Positions 8,988 to 17,845 of a DNA stretch of 64,000 nt are shown here, one piece after another. Source of the stretch: Natranaerovirga hydrolytica (lineage in GTDB: Bacteria > Bacillota > Clostridia > Lachnospirales > DSM-24629); contig NZ_SMGQ01000011.1 in the NCBI RefSeq assembly GCF_004339095.1, positions 667,575 through 731,574 on the forward strand, given 5' to 3'. Position 1 is the first letter of the stretch. The number at the start of each line of letters is the position of its first letter. The notes below the pieces were generated by a model. The model did no database searches, was not told the DNA's origin, and worked only from the letters and a program-made list of their open reading frames with translations. The translations under genes were made by a program, and so were the position numbers.

Positions 8988-9431
8988 TTAATTGGTATAA
9001 ACATTAGCAGGATTTGGATATACCTCTAATGTACCTGATTCAATTGTGATTGTACCATCTGAATCAACCGTTACGTGAAATTCATCTTCTCTATCTGCTC
9101 CACTATGTCCCCATTGAATGGTCGGTGCATTTTGTAGATATTCTATCGCATCATCTGCTAAATTGTTTGCTCCTGACTCAAAATCAAAACTATTAGAACT
9201 GCCTATTGCACCACTATACTCATCTAATCCATTATTTGCAATGGCTGTGCCTATTGCATTAGCTATTGTTCTAGCATTAGACACATCCGTACTTTTTCTA
9301 CTGCTTTCTACATTTCTAATTAAATTTGGAGCTGCAATCCCTGCTATAATTAATAAAATCGCTATAACGATAATAAGCTCCACTAAAGAAAAACCTTTTT
9401 GATTTTTTAAGAATTTTTTAATATTTTTCAT
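8988..9431 (-). CDS. pilA: Type IV major pilin
   Basis: At 147 residues it carries a class III signal: a short basic leader MKNIKKFLKNQKG ending in Gly13, then Phe14 as mature residue 1 and Glu18 as mature residue 5 (FSLVELIIVIAI). The hydrophobic alpha1-N helix is followed by a small globular domain of about 95 residues without cysteines. It would be cleaved by the adjacent PilD and assembled into filaments. It is the only pilin in the cluster; no minor pilins are seen. The 153-nt leader is unusual and is described separately. The ribosome site is GAGAGAGGG. Confidence 0.92.
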   Translation of the reverse strand: MKNIKKFLKNQKGFSLVELIIVIAILLIIAGIAAPNLIRNVESSRKSTDVSNARTIANAIGTAIANNGLDEYSGAIGSSNSFDFESGANNLADDAIEYLQNAPTIQWGHSGADREDEFHVTVDSDGTITIESGTLEVYPNPANVYTN

Positions 9432-9461
9432 CTGAATCCCTCTCTCTTTTTTGTTTTATTG

Positions 9462-9475
9462 TTTTTTTTTTTTTT
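9462..9475. repeat. 14-base T run (A run in the pilA mRNA leader)
   Basis: Fourteen consecutive T on the plus strand give an A14 tract in the pilin leader, about 30 nt before the pilA start. Tracts of this length are prone to slippage, so pilin expression might vary between cells. It does not lie in a reading frame. Confidence 0.6.
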
Positions 9476-9496
9476 ATTTTAGATAATTTTAATTGC

Positions 9497-9526
9497 TTAC
9501 ATTAGATTGATCTCTAATCTAAGTAA
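9497..9526 (-). other. Hairpin in the pilA leader
   Basis: Between pilC and pilA, TTAC-A-TTAGATT pairs with AATCTAA-GTAA (11 bp with one bulge). On the minus strand it is followed by A-rich rather than T-rich sequence, so it is not a terminator. It might stabilise a processed pilin mRNA, as hairpins before abundant proteins often do. A purine-rich GGGAGGGG lies just upstream of it (about 9534-9541) with no usable start codon behind it. Confidence 0.45.
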
Positions 9527-9584
9527 TTAATGGCCCCTCCCTTCATCTAAAGTATCTATCTAAACTCTGGCTATGAGTTAGAAA

Positions 9585-10799
9585 CTACATAGAACCAATG
9601 CCATCATACATTGAGAACATCGGTTGTAGTACAGATATAACAATTGCCCCGATAACAACAGCCAATACGACAATAATTAAAGGTTCTAGGATTGTTGTTA
9701 GTTGAGCCACTGTTGTTTCTACTTCTTCATCGTATATATCTGCTACGTTATTCATGACTTCTTCTAATGACCCTGTATCTTCACCAATTCTAACCATATG
9801 CACCAACAAGGGTGGAAATAAACCCTCTTTTTTCATTGGTTCAGATACATTAATGCCCCGACTAACTTGTTCTTTTATATCGAGTAGATGTTTTTCCAAT
9901 AATGTGTTTTCAATAACTTTTGAAACAATTGCTAAGGCATCCATAATGGATATACCTGAAGCCAATAGTGTGCTTAGTGTTCTTGAAAATCTTGATGTAG
10001 CTACTTTTGTATTCAGCTTGCCAAATAAAGGCATCTTAAGCTTTATTCTACCGAAGATAGATTTTCCTTTATCTGTCTTGCTAAAAGACTTTATAAAAAC
10101 AACCAATCCAATGATCAGCCCAATGATTATATACCATCTTGTTTTAATAAAGTCACTAAAAGCGATTAACAATTGTGTTGTCAATGGCAATTCCATGCCC
10201 ATGCCTTCAAACATCTCTACAAAAGAAGGAATAACAAAAGTAATGAGTATGGTAATAACAAGTGCCGCTACAATCAACACGATAATAGGATAGGTAATGG
10301 CTTTTTTTACCGTTCTTCTAAGTTTTTCTTCTTTTTCAAAATGAACAGCCATTCGATTAAAAGATACATCTAAGCTACCACTTAATTCCCCTGCTTCTAT
10401 CATATTAATTAATATAGGTGGGAAAATCTTCGGATGATTTGCCAATGACTTTGCAAGACTTTCTCCTGATTCAACAGACTCATACACTTCAGACATTGCT
10501 TTTTTAAGATATTTGTTCTCTGTTTGGTCTTGCATTAATTCTAAGGCAGAAAGCACCGTTACACCTGCATTTAATATGCCAACCATTTGCCTACAAAAAA
10601 TAGCCAAGTCTTTTGATTTTACCAATGTACCAAAAGTGATATCCAATCCCTTGGAAAATGCCCCTTTTTTTTCTATGGTTATGGGAATAAACCCATTCTC
10701 TTTTAAAATAAACATTGCAGAAGTTTTATTATTGGCTTCAATGGTACCTACTTTTTCTTTTCCTTTATTGTTAAAGGCTTTGTATGAAAAGATTGCCAA
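9585..10799 (-). CDS. pilC: Type IV pilus inner-membrane platform protein PilC
   Basis: A 404-residue member of the GspF/PilC family with two copies of the T2SSF domain (about 70-190 and 272-394). Signature segments are IFCRQMVGILNAGVTVLSAL, PPILINMIEAGELSG and, in the second copy, FSRTLSTLLASGIS with PPLLVHMVRIGEDTG. Three membrane spans are visible. PilC couples the PilB/PilT motors to pilin polymerisation. The start is a TTG with a GGGGG ribosome site. It has its own promoter, separate from pilB-pilT. Confidence 0.94.
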   Translation of the reverse strand: MAIFSYKAFNNKGKEKVGTIEANNKTSAMFILKENGFIPITIEKKGAFSKGLDITFGTLVKSKDLAIFCRQMVGILNAGVTVLSALELMQDQTENKYLKKAMSEVYESVESGESLAKSLANHPKIFPPILINMIEAGELSGSLDVSFNRMAVHFEKEEKLRRTVKKAITYPIIVLIVAALVITILITFVIPSFVEMFEGMGMELPLTTQLLIAFSDFIKTRWYIIIGLIIGLVVFIKSFSKTDKGKSIFGRIKLKMPLFGKLNTKVATSRFSRTLSTLLASGISIMDALAIVSKVIENTLLEKHLLDIKEQVSRGINVSEPMKKEGLFPPLLVHMVRIGEDTGSLEEVMNNVADIYDEEVETTVAQLTTILEPLIIVVLAVVIGAIVISVLQPMFSMYDGIGSM

Positions 10800-10829
10800 A
10801 TTTATTGCCCCCTAAAATAGCATAAGTTA

Positions 10830-10858
10830 ATTATATATTAAACCCATTTTTTTGTCTA
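10830..10858 (-). promoter_or_regulatory. SigA-type promoter before pilC
   Basis: TAGACA (10853-10858) and TATAAT (10830-10835) are 17 nt apart on the minus strand, ending 31 nt before the pilC start. The rest of the 249-nt pilT-pilC gap shows no clear gene or terminator. Confidence 0.65.
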
Positions 10859-11048
10859 TATAATTCTATTATTTGGTTTATTTTGCTACAACAAAGATAT
10901 TATTGGTATTTTCCACGTCTTGACAGTTACGACTAACCAATAAAATGATTTATACTTACCTTTTTAATTTTTCGACATTTTTAGCGTTTTTACCTTTTAT
11001 TGACATAGGATTGTTATGCTTGTATTTTGAACTTTATTGAGCATCTTT

Positions 11049-12104
11049 TTATATCAGTCGTTTATCTATTGATATTGGATTTTGAGCAAAGGATAATGCT
11101 TTTTCTTTGCTGATTAATCCATTACGATATAGGTCTAATATTGCATCGTCCATTGTTTGCATACCCATAACCTTATTGGTTTGAATAATGGATTCAATTT
11201 GATGGGTTTTGCCTTCTCTAATTAAATTTCTAATGGCTGCATTCACATGCAAAACTTCAAAAGCCGCTATTCTTGAATCGTCATTGACTGTTGGTATCAA
11301 TTGCTGCGATACAATAGATTCTAATACATTACTAAGCTGTATTCTAATTTGTTGTTGTTGATGAGGGGGAAAAACATCTATAATCCGATCAATGGTATTG
11401 GGTGCGCCAATGGTATGTAAAGTTGATAATACTAAATGACCTGTTTCTGCTGCAGTTATGGCTATTGAAATGGTCTCTAAGTCCCTCATCTCCCCCACTA
11501 ATATAACATCTGGATCTTGTCTTAAAGAAGCTCTAAGTGCATTGGCATAACTATTGGTGTCTAGTCCTATTTCTCTTTGGTTAATCATACTCTTTTTATG
11601 ATTGTGCAAATACTCAATAGGGTCTTCTAAGGTGATGACATGGCTTTTTCTCTTATGATTGATTTCATTAATTATGGACGCTAAAGTTGTAGATTTACCA
11701 CTTCCTGTAGGCCCTGTAACCAATACAAGCCCTCTCTTTTTTTGGTACAAATCAACAATGGATCGAGGAATATTCAACTCTCTAGGGCTGGGAATTTCTG
11801 TAGCAACCAATCGAATAGCCGCTGCATAAGATCCTCTTTGGCGAAAGACATTCACTCGATACCTACCAATATTCTGATAGGAAAATGAAAAATCGATTTC
11901 GCCTTTTGTTGCCAATTCTTCTTTTTGCTGTTCAGATAAAATGGCTTCAATCATTTTTTTAGTGTCTTCAGGCATTAATTTATCATAATCCGTGTAAACA
12001 AGCACGCCATTTATACGAATCATTGGTGGAATCCCCACTGTAATATGCAAATCCGATGCATTTTTTTCTTTTGACATCATTAATAATTCTTTTATGGTTA
12101 CCAT
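11049..12104 (-). CDS. pilT: Type IV pilus retraction ATPase PilT
   Basis: A 351-residue hexameric motor ATPase. An N-terminal PAS-like domain ([20 protein letters not shown]) is followed by Walker A ([16 protein letters not shown]), the Asp box ([13 protein letters not shown]), Walker B ([10 protein letters not shown]) and the His box ([10 protein letters not shown]). The C-terminal [14 protein letters not shown] matches the retraction motif that separates PilT from PilB. It would power pilus retraction for twitching or DNA uptake. It lies 36 nt after pilB with an AGGAGG site. Confidence 0.96.
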   Translation of the reverse strand: MVTIKELLMMSKEKNASDLHITVGIPPMIRINGVLVYTDYDKLMPEDTKKMIEAILSEQQKEELATKGEIDFSFSYQNIGRYRVNVFRQRGSYAAAIRLVATEIPSPRELNIPRSIVDLYQKKRGLVLVTGPTGSGKSTTLASIINEINHKRKSHVITLEDPIEYLHNHKKSMINQREIGLDTNSYANALRASLRQDPDVILVGEMRDLETISIAITAAETGHLVLSTLHTIGAPNTIDRIIDVFPPHQQQQIRIQLSNVLESIVSQQLIPTVNDDSRIAAFEVLHVNAAIRNLIREGKTHQIESIIQTNKVMGMQTMDDAILDLYRNGLISKEKALSFAQNPISIDKRLI

Positions 12105-12140
12105 TTTTCCTCCTATACGAATGTATGAATCGCTATCTAA

Positions 12141-13832
12141 TCACTCTGTTGCATAAGCAATTCTTAACATTTCTTCTAATGTAGTTGTCCCATTTAAGAC
12201 CAATTGAGATGCATTACTTTTTAAAGTATCCATCCCTTCTTTTAATGCAATCTCTTTTAGTTGATCCGAATTGGCATGGTCATTAATGGCTTTTCTAATG
12301 GCATTTGAAACATTCATAATTTCATAAACTCCTGTTCGCCCAACATAGCCTGTCTCATTACAGTAGTGACAGCCTTTGGCTTTATATAGGTTGATTGTTT
12401 CATTATCTTGAATGTCTAATATGTTTTTTTCAAATGCTTCTGACTCAAATGTTTCTTTACATTTTGGACATAATTTTCTTACCAATCTTTGAGCAATAAT
12501 TCCCACAACAGATGCACCGATTAAAAAAGGTTCTACACCCATATCTATTAATCTAGTAATTGAGCTGGGGGCACTGTTGGTATGCAACGTACTGACTACC
12601 AAGTGTCCTGTAATAGAGGCTTTAACAGCTATTTCTGCCGTTTCTTTATCTCTTATCTCACCGATCATAATAATATCAGGGTCTTGTCTTAAAATAGACC
12701 TTAAAGCAGTTGCAAAGGTCAAACCTGCCTTGGGGTTAACTTGTACTTGATTGATTCCTTGTATATTGGCTTCAACAGGGTCTTCTACCGTTATAATATT
12801 AATGGATTCATTGTTTAGTTCTGAGAGTGCCGTATACAATGTAGTGGATTTACCACTTCCTGTTGGCCCTGTTACCAAAATAATACCATGGGGATTGTTT
12901 AATATGTCATTAAACTTTTTTAAGTCTTTATGAAATAAGCCTAGTTCTTCCTTACCTTTTGTTAACCCTTCTTTTGAAGTAATACGCATAACGACTTTTT
13001 CTCCAAAAACAGTTGGTAAGGCTGATACACGAATATCATAGTCCTTCTTTTCAAATGTTATGCCAATTCTACCATCTTGAGGCTTTCTTTTTTCTGATAT
13101 ATCCATACTGGATGTAATTTTTATACGGGCCACCATAGCATTTAACAAGGCTTTTTCATATTCCATCATTTCATTTAATACGCCGTCAATTCGGTATCGC
13201 ACTCTTATGTTTTTTTCAAGAGGCTCAATATGAATATCACTTGCTCGATGCCTAATACCTTGTTCAATAATGGTATTCACAAGCTTTATGATCGGTGCAC
13301 TTTTAATTTCATCCTCTACTTCTGTTTCTTTTATGTCTTGAATATCTATTTCATACTCTTTTTTATATTGTTGTGCTGCCGCCATTGCTTGCTCTTTTCC
13401 GTAATAAATATCAATGGCTTCTACAATTTTTTCTACTGAAGATAACATGGGTATAATGTTTTTTCCTGTAATTAATCCAATATCTTCCATGGCTATAATA
13501 TCTGTTGGATCTTCCATTACAACATATAAATCTTGATTTTTAATATCGATTGGTATAACCTTGTGCTTTTTAGCCAGTGTTTCATTAATTAACCTGACGG
13601 CATTCAGATCTATTTTATATTCCTTCAGATTAACATATGGAATCCCTAATTGAAATTCCAATATTTCATTAATATTTTGTCTGGTTACAAATCCTAAATC
13701 AGTTAATGCTTCACCTAATTTTAATTTTTCTTTTCGTTGTAAACTCAGTGCTTCATCTAATTGATTCTGGGTGATTAAGCCGTATTCAATTAGTAAGTCC
13801 CCTAATCTTAACTTTTTATTATATCCTTCCAT
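12141..13832 (-). CDS. pilB: Type IV pilus assembly ATPase PilB
   Basis: A 563-residue extension motor of the GspE/PilB family. The N-terminal T2SSE_N domain (about 1-150) is complete, then come Walker A ([19 protein letters not shown]), the Asp box (INIITVEDPVEANIQG), Walker B (DIIMIGEIRDKETAEIA), the His box and a four-Cys zinc site (CPKC with CHYC). ATG 13832 is chosen because GGGGG precedes it; an upstream GTG would overlap that ribosome site. It is the first gene of the pil locus, behind a strong SigA promoter. Confidence 0.95.
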   Translation of the reverse strand: MEGYNKKLRLGDLLIEYGLITQNQLDEALSLQRKEKLKLGEALTDLGFVTRQNINEILEFQLGIPYVNLKEYKIDLNAVRLINETLAKKHKVIPIDIKNQDLYVVMEDPTDIIAMEDIGLITGKNIIPMLSSVEKIVEAIDIYYGKEQAMAAAQQYKKEYEIDIQDIKETEVEDEIKSAPIIKLVNTIIEQGIRHRASDIHIEPLEKNIRVRYRIDGVLNEMMEYEKALLNAMVARIKITSSMDISEKRKPQDGRIGITFEKKDYDIRVSALPTVFGEKVVMRITSKEGLTKGKEELGLFHKDLKKFNDILNNPHGIILVTGPTGSGKSTTLYTALSELNNESINIITVEDPVEANIQGINQVQVNPKAGLTFATALRSILRQDPDIIMIGEIRDKETAEIAVKASITGHLVVSTLHTNSAPSSITRLIDMGVEPFLIGASVVGIIAQRLVRKLCPKCKETFESEAFEKNILDIQDNETINLYKAKGCHYCNETGYVGRTGVYEIMNVSNAIRKAINDHANSDQLKEIALKEGMDTLKSNASQLVLNGTTTLEEMLRIAYATE

Positions 13833-13864
13833 ATAAGCCCCCACTCTCTTATCCTTATATTCTT

Positions 13865-13893
13865 ATTTAAGTATATTTTTATATTGATGTCAA
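13865..13893 (-). promoter_or_regulatory. SigA-type promoter of pilB-pilT
   Basis: TTGACA (13888-13893) and TTAAAT (13865-13870), spaced 17 nt, lie 33 nt before the pilB start. Confidence 0.72.
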
Positions 13894-13953
13894 GGACTGT
13901 TTAACCTATCTTTTACTTCGATTGTGGGGGACCAAGAAGACTGATATCACTGA

Positions 13954-14658
13954 TTACCTTTCTTCAAATGCTTTATAGAGTTTTTTTAATGCTTTTTTTT
14001 CTATCCTTGATACATACGATCTGGAAATCCCTAACATATTTGCAATCTCTCTTTGTGTCATCTCATCTTGATTCGCCAATCCGTATCTTAATTCGATAAC
14101 CAACTTCTCTCGGTCTTTTAACACACGCTTCATTTTTTCATACAATTCTTTAACCTTGATTTTTAGATCCACCTCATCAATGATGGTATAGGTGCTATCA
14201 TTTTCTAATACGTCCATTAAACTAATAACATTGCCTTCCTTATCAATACCAATAGGCTCTTGTAGCGAGACTTCTTTTGTTTGTTTTTTCTCTATTCTTA
14301 ACATCATTAACAGTTCGTTTTCAATACATCTAGCTGCGTAAGTTGCTAATCTTGTTCCTTTATCTAAGTTAAATGAGTCCACTGCCTTTATTAATCCAAT
14401 GGTACCAATGGAAATAAGGTCGTCTATATCTCTATTGGTGTTATTGTATTTTTTTACAATATGAGCCACCAATCTAAGATTTCTTTCTATAAGAATGTTT
14501 TTTGCTTCTAGATCTCCTTCTTCGTATTTTTTTAGATAGTAATGCTCTTCTTCTGAAGAGAGTGGTTGAGGGAACGATTGATTTCCAGAAATATAAAACG
14601 TGGGTACAATACATCCGATTAATCCTAATATCAATTCTAACAAAAAAAGCACTCCCAT
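13954..14658 (-). CDS. sigK: Sporulation sigma factor K
   Basis: A 234-residue sigma-70 factor. A hydrophobic N-terminal stretch ([15 protein letters not shown]) resembles the pro-sequence removed from pro-SigK and leads into [12 protein letters not shown], where mature SigK begins. Region 2 is [14 protein letters not shown] with [17 protein letters not shown] and [10 protein letters not shown]; region 4.2 ends in [20 protein letters not shown]. SigK directs late mother-cell transcription (coat, cortex). The frame is continuous, with no skin-type insertion. No Shine-Dalgarno precedes the ATG; a TTG five codons in has TGGGAG before it, so the start is open. Confidence 0.92.
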   Translation of the reverse strand: MGVLFLLELILGLIGCIVPTFYISGNQSFPQPLSSEEEHYYLKKYEEGDLEAKNILIERNLRLVAHIVKKYNNTNRDIDDLISIGTIGLIKAVDSFNLDKGTRLATYAARCIENELLMMLRIEKKQTKEVSLQEPIGIDKEGNVISLMDVLENDSTYTIIDEVDLKIKVKELYEKMKRVLKDREKLVIELRYGLANQDEMTQREIANMLGISRSYVSRIEKKALKKLYKAFEER

Positions 14659-14665
14659 TTTATGT

Positions 14666-14689
14666 TTATACTATCCTATGACAGTATAA
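14666..14689. promoter_or_regulatory. Palindrome directly upstream of sigK
   Basis: TTATACT (14666-14672) and AGTATAA (14683-14689) form a perfect 7-bp inverted repeat, extended inwards by two more pairs and one G-T. It ends 8 nt before the sigK ATG. It could be an operator or a 5' mRNA hairpin. I could not find a convincing SigE promoter in the 75-nt gap. Confidence 0.4.
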
Positions 14690-14733
14690 CTTGGAATGTG
14701 CCTTTCCATATAATATTAATTCATAATATCTTT

Positions 14734-15966
14734 TTATTGGTTGCCTGGTTTTCTTAATATATCCAGTTCTTCAACTGGTTCATCTAATTCTATGAATAAT
14801 TTTTGTTTTGGATGTGGGGCATCTACTACATCATTGCCTTCTTCGTCTATTAGTCGTTTGACAATCGCTTTTTTATGATTGCCGTCTTTTTTCATTATTT
14901 CAATTGCTTCCCCTACTGAGAATTTGTATCTTTGTTCGACTATTGGTAGTTTATACTCTTTATTATATCCTATTATCATACCTACAAAAATATAATCTCT
15001 AATATAAGAATTGTTATCATATATCTGAGAATATTCATCTGGTTTGTTAAAATAAAATCCTGTGGAAAAGGGTCGATAACTGCATTTTTTTATTTCTTCT
15101 ACATAGTGATTAATATTGGCTTTATAAATTTCTGGATCTTTTAAGTAATCGTCTATGGCTTTTCGATACGTACTGGTTACCGTTGCCACGTATAGTAATG
15201 TTTTCATTCTTCCTTCGATTTTCAAACTGCTAATGCCTGCTTCTATTAATTCATCAATATACTCTAACATACATAAATCTTTTGAATTAAAAATGAAAGT
15301 ACCTCTTTCATTTTCAATCACCGGTATATATTCTCCTGGTCTGGTTTCTTCTACAATGTTGTATTTCCATCGACAAGGATGGGTACAAGCACCTCTATTG
15401 GCATCTCGACCTGTAAAGTAATTACTCATTAAACATCGACCGGAGTAGCTCATACACATTGCGCCATGTACAAAGGCTTCAATTTCTAATGCTGGAGAAA
15501 TATTTTTTCTAATGGTTTTTATTTCTTCTAATGATAATTCACGAGCTGCCACCACTCGATGAATGCCTAATTGATGCCAAAAGTTAAAAGTCCTGTAATT
15601 GGTACTATTGGCTTGTGTACTTAAATGAATTTCCATTTCTGGCATCATTTCTTTAGCAATTTGTAAGATTCCTGGATCAGCAATAATAACTGCATCTGGT
15701 TTAATTTCTCTTAGTTCTTTAAAGTAAGCTTCTACCCCGTCTAAATCTTCATTATGGGCAATAATATTTGCCGTAACATAAACTTTCACACCATATTGAT
15801 GGGCATATTCTATTCCATCTTTCATATCTTCTAAAGAAAAGTTTTTCGCCTTGGCTCTTAAACCATACATTTCTCCGCCGATGTAAATGGCATCTGCTCC
15901 ATATTTAACTGCTATTTTTAACGCTTCTACGCTACCTGCTGGTATCAGTAATTCTGGTTTTTTCAA
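14734..15966 (-). CDS. U32 family protein for tRNA uridine 5-hydroxylation (YrrO/TrhP type)
   Basis: About 410 residues. The U32 signature EAFVHGAMCMSYSGRCLMSN is present with the Cys cluster completed by RGACTHPCRW, which in this family can bind an iron-sulfur cluster. TrhP proteins (Bacillus YrrN/YrrO) use prephenate-dependent chemistry to make 5-hydroxyuridine at tRNA position 34. The neighbour trmR methylates that product, supporting the role. Bacillus has two U32 genes here; this locus has one. TTG 15966 is preferred over GTG 15975 because the GAGG ribosome site overlaps the GTG. Confidence 0.85.
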   Translation of the reverse strand: MKKPELLIPAGSVEALKIAVKYGADAIYIGGEMYGLRAKAKNFSLEDMKDGIEYAHQYGVKVYVTANIIAHNEDLDGVEAYFKELREIKPDAVIIADPGILQIAKEMMPEMEIHLSTQANSTNYRTFNFWHQLGIHRVVAARELSLEEIKTIRKNISPALEIEAFVHGAMCMSYSGRCLMSNYFTGRDANRGACTHPCRWKYNIVEETRPGEYIPVIENERGTFIFNSKDLCMLEYIDELIEAGISSLKIEGRMKTLLYVATVTSTYRKAIDDYLKDPEIYKANINHYVEEIKKCSYRPFSTGFYFNKPDEYSQIYDNNSYIRDYIFVGMIIGYNKEYKLPIVEQRYKFSVGEAIEIMKKDGNHKKAIVKRLIDEEGNDVVDAPHPKQKLFIELDEPVEELDILRKPGNQ

Positions 15967-15998
15967 TTTTTCCACCTCGTTTAAATGACTGGGTAACT

Positions 15999-16646
15999 TT
16001 ACTTCTCTTTCTTGTAACTCATGGTTATACCATCACCAATAGGAAGTATTGTGGTTTCTAATAATTGGTGATGATTGATTTCCCATAAATACTCTCGCAT
16101 TCTCGTATGTATGGTTCTATATCTTCTAGCAACGCTGTATCTTGATTTGGCCACATTGCCATCTTGTAATACATTGTCCGAAATCAAAACACCACCTGTT
16201 TTTAGTAATTTGACACAATAAGGCAAAAATGTAATATATTGCCCTTTTGCCGCATCTAAGAATATGAAATCAAATTGTTCCTTAAGGCCTTTAAGTGCAT
16301 CTTGTGCATCTTTTTCAATAATTTGAATCTGATTTGTTTTATTGGCCTTCTCTATATTCTGCTTTGCCAAATTAATCATATATGGACTTCTTTCAATGGT
16401 TATTATGCTTGTTTCTTTGCTTGCGTATTCACTCATTAAAACAGAAGAAAAACCAACTGCTGTTCCAATTTCAAGTATTTTTTTGGGTTTATGAATCCCT
16501 AAGATAAACCTTAACAAGCCTTGTACATCTTTTTTTATGATTGGAATATCTAATTTAATAGCTTCGTTTTCTATTGTTTCAAGAATATTGCTTCTGTCCG
16601 GTTCAATGGCACTTAAATAATCCAATATTTGACCATCTGTAATCAT
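15999..16646 (-). CDS. trmR: tRNA 5-hydroxyuridine methyltransferase (YrrM/TrmR type O-methyltransferase)
   Basis: A 215-residue class I SAM-dependent O-methyltransferase: ILEIGTAVGFSSVLMSEY is the SAM loop, then IITIERSPYMINLA, DFIFLDAAKGQY and ISDNVLQDG with the metal-binding Asp and Asn. Bacillus YrrM, in the same neighbourhood (mltG-yrrM-yrrN-yrrO), converts ho5U34 to mo5U34 in tRNA, which widens wobble decoding. Without the neighbours it would only be called a catechol-type O-methyltransferase. Its ribosome site is AAGGAG. Confidence 0.85.
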   Translation of the reverse strand: MITDGQILDYLSAIEPDRSNILETIENEAIKLDIPIIKKDVQGLLRFILGIHKPKKILEIGTAVGFSSVLMSEYASKETSIITIERSPYMINLAKQNIEKANKTNQIQIIEKDAQDALKGLKEQFDFIFLDAAKGQYITFLPYCVKLLKTGGVLISDNVLQDGNVAKSRYSVARRYRTIHTRMREYLWEINHHQLLETTILPIGDGITMSYKKEK

Positions 16647-16686
16647 AAAATACTCCTTTAAAAAGTTTTCTATGGCAAATTACAAG

Positions 16687-16715
16687 AAAAGACTAAAGAA
16701 TTTCTTTAGTCTTTT
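16687..16715 (-). terminator. Perfect 14-bp hairpin, mltG terminator
   Basis: AAAAGACTAAAGAA and its exact complement flank a single base, 13 nt past the mltG stop, followed by a short T tract within the stem end. It probably reduces read-through into trmR. Confidence 0.75.
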
Positions 16716-16727
16716 ACTTGAGAAAAA

Positions 16728-17813
16728 TTAGTTGCGTAAATATCTATCCACATCTCTATTATGTTCTTCTAAGGTTCTATTAAAAGCATGCTCTCCTGTA
16801 CTAGGGTCTCTTAATACATAATAAAAATAATCATGTTCTTCTGGATAAATTGCTGCTCTTATAGAGCTTCCACCTGGGTTTGCAATTGGGCCAATTGGAA
16901 TCCCTTGATGCCTATAGGTGTTGTATCTTGATTCATGACTTGTTACATTTGCTAAAGATAATTCCTGATCGTCTATATAATAGGTTCGAATATAGTGTAG
17001 CGTTGCATCAATTTGAAGCAACATATTGGTATCCAAACGATTATAGATAACCCCCGATATGGTAGGTCTTTCCTCAGCAACTCTAGCTTCTCTTTCAATT
17101 AATGATGCAATGGTTATAATTTCATCAATGGTGTATCCCATTCTTTGAATTTCAGTATAATAGTCATCATTAAATTCTTGTTCAAACCTTGCCAACATAT
17201 TACTTACAACGGTTTGAGCACTAGCACCTTCAGATACTTCATAAGTGTCAGGGAATAAATAACCTTGTAATCTTGGCTCACCATCTAATCTTTCTGGCAA
17301 GTCTTCTAGAAATTCATATTCGTATTCAACATTATTGACAGCATCAATAAATTCCTCTGCTGTACATATCTCATTATTTTCTAAAACTTGTGCAATTTGT
17401 TGAACAGTATAGCCTTCAGGTATTGTAAATCGAACGGATTGTCGCCTTTCACCTTCAGTTGCTAAAATTTCAATAATCTCATCTTCGCTCATACCTGTGG
17501 TTAAAACGAAGTTACCATATCTTAATTTTCCATCGTATTCTGATAACAGCTTGACGCGTATGGTAAATAAAGTTGCATTTTTTATGAGCTCTTCTTCTTC
17601 TAAGATTTCTCCAATTGCTTGAGTATTAGCACCTTGAGGGATGGTAATCTCAACGTCTCTTACAACTGCATTTGGATCTGGCTCACCTAATACAAAATCA
17701 TAGACCATGTCGTATGCACGGGTTCCAAAAAAATATAACAGATATAAAACCAATGCAATAAAAATCATTTTAAATAGCATTCTAAAAGTTGTTCCTAAAA
17801 CTTGCTTGCCCAT
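16728..17813 (-). CDS. mltG: Endolytic murein transglycosylase MltG
   Basis: About 361 residues: an N-terminal membrane anchor (MLFKMIFIALVLYLLYFFG), a LysM-like region (TIPEGYTVQQIAQVLENNEI) and the YceG catalytic domain with LQGYLFPDTYEV, the catalytic Glu in SLIEREARV and GPIANPGGSSIRAAIYP. MltG cleaves nascent glycan strands at the outer face of the membrane and sets glycan length. ATG 17813 is chosen because GAGGG lies 8 nt before it. It is 32 nt downstream of the RNase J gene. Confidence 0.94.
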   Translation of the reverse strand: MGKQVLGTTFRMLFKMIFIALVLYLLYFFGTRAYDMVYDFVLGEPDPNAVVRDVEITIPQGANTQAIGEILEEEELIKNATLFTIRVKLLSEYDGKLRYGNFVLTTGMSEDEIIEILATEGERRQSVRFTIPEGYTVQQIAQVLENNEICTAEEFIDAVNNVEYEYEFLEDLPERLDGEPRLQGYLFPDTYEVSEGASAQTVVSNMLARFEQEFNDDYYTEIQRMGYTIDEIITIASLIEREARVAEERPTISGVIYNRLDTNMLLQIDATLHYIRTYYIDDQELSLANVTSHESRYNTYRHQGIPIGPIANPGGSSIRAAIYPEEHDYFYYVLRDPSTGEHAFNRTLEEHNRDVDRYLRN

Positions 17814-17845
17814 TTTGTTCACCCTCGTTTGTTTGTATCTCTACT

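Noticed and set aside
9432-9584. Riboswitch for c-di-GMP in front of the pilin gene, as known in some Clostridia
   Set aside because: The region is too short and none of the conserved class I or II sequences were seen.
10810-11048. 16-codon basic peptide (starts MSIKGKNAKN) in the pilT-pilC gap
   Set aside because: No ribosome site, very short, and Lys/Asn-rich as expected of A-rich DNA.
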